Assembly: GCF_029625315.1 (NCBI RefSeq)
Contig: NZ_CP121110.1
Span: forward strand, 1,107,501 to 1,171,500
Length of the DNA stretch: 64,000 bases
Direction: 5' to 3'
Source: Flavobacterium ginsengisoli
GTDB taxonomy: Bacteria > Bacteroidota > Bacteroidia > Flavobacteriales > Flavobacteriaceae
A program made the position numbers and the translations under genes. Each line of letters starts with the position of its first letter. The first letter of the stretch is position 1. The notes under the pieces were generated by a model. It saw only the letters and a program-made list of their open reading frames with translations, had not been told where the DNA came from and ran no database searches. Below, piece by piece: positions 61,743 through 64,000 of the stretch.

Positions 61743-63168
61743 CAGAAATATAAAATACGCAGGTCTTGCCTGCGTATTACTCTCTATAGCAGGATGTAAA
61801 ACAACTTCTATTGTAGAAAAAACAGAAAATAAAACGGTACCCGAAAACTATACTGATAATGGTTTAGACACTCTAAATACTGGAAAAGTTAAATGGAGAA
61901 GCTATTTTACAGATCAAAATTTGGAGAATCTGATTGATATTGCATTGAAAAACAATCAGGAATTGAATATTACGCTTCAAGAAATTGAAATTGCTAAAAG
62001 CGAAGTAAAAGCACGAAAAGGAGAATACCTGCCATTTGTTGGTTTTAGCGCTGGTGCCGACTTAACCAAATCTGGAAGATACACCAGCACAGGTTCTGGC
62101 GAAGCAACAACAGATATTATGCCTGGCAAAGAAACACCTGATCCGCTTCCTAATTATCGTTTTGCACTGACTTCAAGTTGGGAAATAGATATTTGGAACA
62201 AACTTCATAATGCAAAGAAAGCCGCTTTAAACCGTTATTTAGGTTCTATTGAAGGAAAGAATTTTGTGATTACCAATTTGATTGCAGAAATAGCCGATTC
62301 GTATTATGAACTTTTAGCATTAGATAATCAACTAGAAATCACCAAACAAAACATTGACATTCAAACCAATGCTTTAAAAGTGGTTAAAATACAGAAAGAA
62401 GCCGCAAGAGTTAACGAACTGGCTGTACGTAGATTTGAAGCGCAGATTTTGAGTACGCAAAGTCTTCAGTTTGATATTCAGCAAGAAATTACCGAAACGG
62501 AGAATAAAATCAATTTCTTATTAGGGCGTTTTCCTCAAAAAATTGCTAGAAGCGACAATACTTTCAGCACTATTACTCCGGCAGATATTCACGCAGGAGT
62601 ACCTTCACAGCTTTTAGAGAATCGTCCAGATATTAAAAAAGCAGAAATGGAACTAATTGTCGCAAAACTGGATATTAAAGTCGCTAAAGCGAAATTTTAC
62701 CCTTCGCTAGGCATTTCAGCAGGGATTGGATATGAAGCTTTTAATACCAAATATTTACTGACTTCTCCAGAATCTCTGTTGTATTCTATAGCAGGCGATT
62801 TGGTTGCTCCTCTAATTAATAGAAATGCAATAAAAGCAGAATATCTTACCGCTGGAGCTAAGCAAATTCAGGCTGTATACAATTATGAAAGAACATTGGT
62901 AAATGCTTATATCGAAGTTGCCAACCAATTGTCTAAAATTCAAAATACGACAAAAAGCTACGGCTTGAAGTCACAGCAAGTTGATGCTTTAAACGAATCT
63001 GTTCAGATATCTAACAATTTGTTTAGTTCTGCCAGAGCAGATTATATGGAAGTTTTATTGACTCAAAAAGATGCTTTAGAATCAAAATTTGAACTTATCG
63101 AAACCAAAAAACAGCAGATGAACGCCTTTGTTAATGTTTACAGAGCATTAGGAGGTGGCTGGAATTAG
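61732..63168 (+). CDS. Outer-membrane efflux channel lipoprotein (NodT/TolC family)
   Basis: About 478 residues from the start at 61732 (MKNNRNIKYAGLACVLLSIAGCKTTS), chosen because it gives the lipoprotein signal; the ORF opens at 61699 inside the RND gene. Two OEP repeats are seen, with NQELNITLQEIEIAKSEVKA, FALTSSWEIDIWNKLHNAKK, LLENRPDIKKAEMELIVAK and YMEVLLTQKDALESKFELIE. Completes the tripartite pump. Followed by a strong terminator. Confidence 0.93.
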   Translation: MKNNRNIKYAGLACVLLSIAGCKTTSIVEKTENKTVPENYTDNGLDTLNTGKVKWRSYFTDQNLENLIDIALKNNQELNITLQEIEIAKSEVKARKGEYLPFVGFSAGADLTKSGRYTSTGSGEATTDIMPGKETPDPLPNYRFALTSSWEIDIWNKLHNAKKAALNRYLGSIEGKNFVITNLIAEIADSYYELLALDNQLEITKQNIDIQTNALKVVKIQKEAARVNELAVRRFEAQILSTQSLQFDIQQEITETENKINFLLGRFPQKIARSDNTFSTITPADIHAGVPSQLLENRPDIKKAEMELIVAKLDIKVAKAKFYPSLGISAGIGYEAFNTKYLLTSPESLLYSIAGDLVAPLINRNAIKAEYLTAGAKQIQAVYNYERTLVNAYIEVANQLSKIQNTTKSYGLKSQQVDALNESVQISNNLFSSARADYMEVLLTQKDALESKFELIETKKQQMNAFVNVYRALGGGWN

Positions 63169-63190
63169 TAGTTTTCATTTTTATTTTTTG

Positions 63191-63222
63191 AAAAGGAGAT
63201 TGGCTGAAAAGCTAATCTCCTT
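63191..63222 (+). terminator. Terminator of the efflux operon
   Basis: AAAGGAGATTGGCT (63191-63204) pairs with AGCTAATCTCCTTT (63209-63222) with one G:T pair, 22 bases after the stop. Confidence 0.9.
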
Positions 63223-63330
63223 TTTGTATTTAAAATGCTAAGCTCTTACTTAACTAAACTCAAACAGAGTTAATGTTTGTATTATTTACAAATCATCTAC
63301 CTCTGATTGTATTTCAAGATAAGACAAATA

Positions 63331-63364
63331 AAAAAAGCTCATTTATTTGCTAAATGAGCTTTTT
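63331..63364 (-). terminator. Terminator of the membrane-protein gene at 63367
   Basis: AAAAAGCTCATTTA pairs with TAAATGAGCTTTTT (63351-63364), immediately beyond the stop on the minus strand. Confidence 0.8.
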
Positions 63365-63366
63365 CT

Positions 63367-63876
63367 TTATCTTGTTATTTTGGCGTAAAACCATCTTTCA
63401 CGAGCGTAACTTATTCCTTTATACAATACTAATCCGAAAATTACATAAAAAGAAACTTTAAAATAAATAGCAAGATACCAAGATCTAGTTTGAGAATTAT
63501 AGTATTCTATTGGAGCATCTCTTAAGAAAAAATTTCCTGTCAATTTGCTTTTGTAAAGCGGTTGCTTATCAAAATTTTCCTTTAGATATTCGAGCTTCGT
63601 TATTCTTAATTCTATTTCTGATTGATTACCTAAAGTTATTCCTTTAACCAGATAGGATAATCCCGTTCCCTCACCTGTTCCAGCATCTTCAGAAATTTGT
63701 TTGATTAATAAAACATCATTTACAGTGTATTTATTTTTATTCCTAAAGCTTTTTAGATTTTCATATTCGTTCAAATAACTATCTGTAATGAGACTTCCTA
63801 TTGTTATTACAGTAGATATAATCACATTACAAACAATAAGAAAAGCTAAAAATGCTATTCCTGCTCTTTTTATCAC
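63367..63876 (-). CDS. Hypothetical membrane protein
   Basis: 169 residues; no family recognised. One helix at each end (GIAFLAFLIVCNVIISTVITIG and SWYLAIYFKVSFYVIFGLVLY) flank an extracytoplasmic or cytoplasmic middle part with GEGTGLSYLVKGITLGNQSEIELRI. Follows a partial gene at the window end, 27 bases downstream, in the same orientation. Confidence 0.6.
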   Translation of the reverse strand: MIKRAGIAFLAFLIVCNVIISTVITIGSLITDSYLNEYENLKSFRNKNKYTVNDVLLIKQISEDAGTGEGTGLSYLVKGITLGNQSEIELRITKLEYLKENFDKQPLYKSKLTGNFFLRDAPIEYYNSQTRSWYLAIYFKVSFYVIFGLVLYKGISYARERWFYAKITR

Positions 63877-63903
63877 TTTAAATTATTTTATATAACATTC
63901 AGC

Positions 63904-64000
63904 TTACATTTCTTTTAAATTGGTTTCTATTTTCTCTCCATCTTTACTTATGGTTACACTTTTCTCAATATTCGCTTTGTCTATGTATGACGATCTTGCT
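63904..64000 (-). CDS. 3' end of a gene running off the window
   Basis: An open frame of 31 codons plus stop runs in from the window edge and ends NLKEM. Too short to identify; co-oriented with the membrane-protein gene. Confidence 0.35.
   Translation of the reverse strand, partial: ARSSYIDKANIEKSVTISKDGEKIETNLKEM

Overview
The window looks like chromosome from a member of Bacteroidota, most likely a Flavobacterium-type gut, soil or water bacterium. The base composition is AT-rich. There is a SusC/SusD pair, a secreted enzyme with a T9SS-type C-terminal sorting domain, and many lipoproteins with the SxC-type lipobox. Two promoters match the Bacteroidetes -7 consensus TAnnTTTG.

Positions 1-16260 hold a polysaccharide utilization locus aimed at decorated xylan. 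It has a SusD (cut by the window edge), a SusC transporter and a four-gene minus-strand operon: a GH43_10-like enzyme, a CE6-CE1 double esterase, a GH43_12-like enzyme and a GH97. A GH3 beta-xylosidase-like enzyme with a PA14 insert is divergent. A LacI-type operator sequence, CAATCGGTTG, occurs four times, and at two minus-strand promoters it overlaps the -33 box. Positions 16378-33318 carry a lipoprotein plus cation/proton antiporter pair, five tandem secreted sulfatases, a ClC chloride channel and a receiver-domain protein whose phosphoacceptor Asp is Asn.

Positions 33636-40447 are the most unusual part. A modular lipoprotein (N-terminal domain, Gly/Ser linker, C-terminal JAMM/MPN-like domain) is followed by two 5'-truncated copies of its C-terminal region. 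Each is followed by small secreted proteins or SCKAQ lipoproteins, and each truncated copy begins at a GC-rich palindromic REP-like element. I read this as a possible polymorphic effector with silent cassettes and candidate immunity lipoproteins. This is inference only. A ParDE-type toxin-antitoxin pair with a perfect 20-bp operator lies next to it.

Positions 41471-64000 hold a GH87-like alpha-glucanase with Ig-like and ricin-like domains; a META/DUF4377 protein; DUF1801/OmdA; an amino-acid permease; a MEDS-domain protein; an aldehyde dehydrogenase; an Old Yellow Enzyme; a DsrE-like protein; a nucleoside deaminase with an AraC regulator; and a complete RND tripartite efflux operon.

At least 20 genes carry single-base indels that split otherwise complete, conserved proteins. 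Most are extra bases, and many lie in A/T runs. I read these as mainly uncorrected sequencing errors, so split genes are annotated here as single loci with the break position given.
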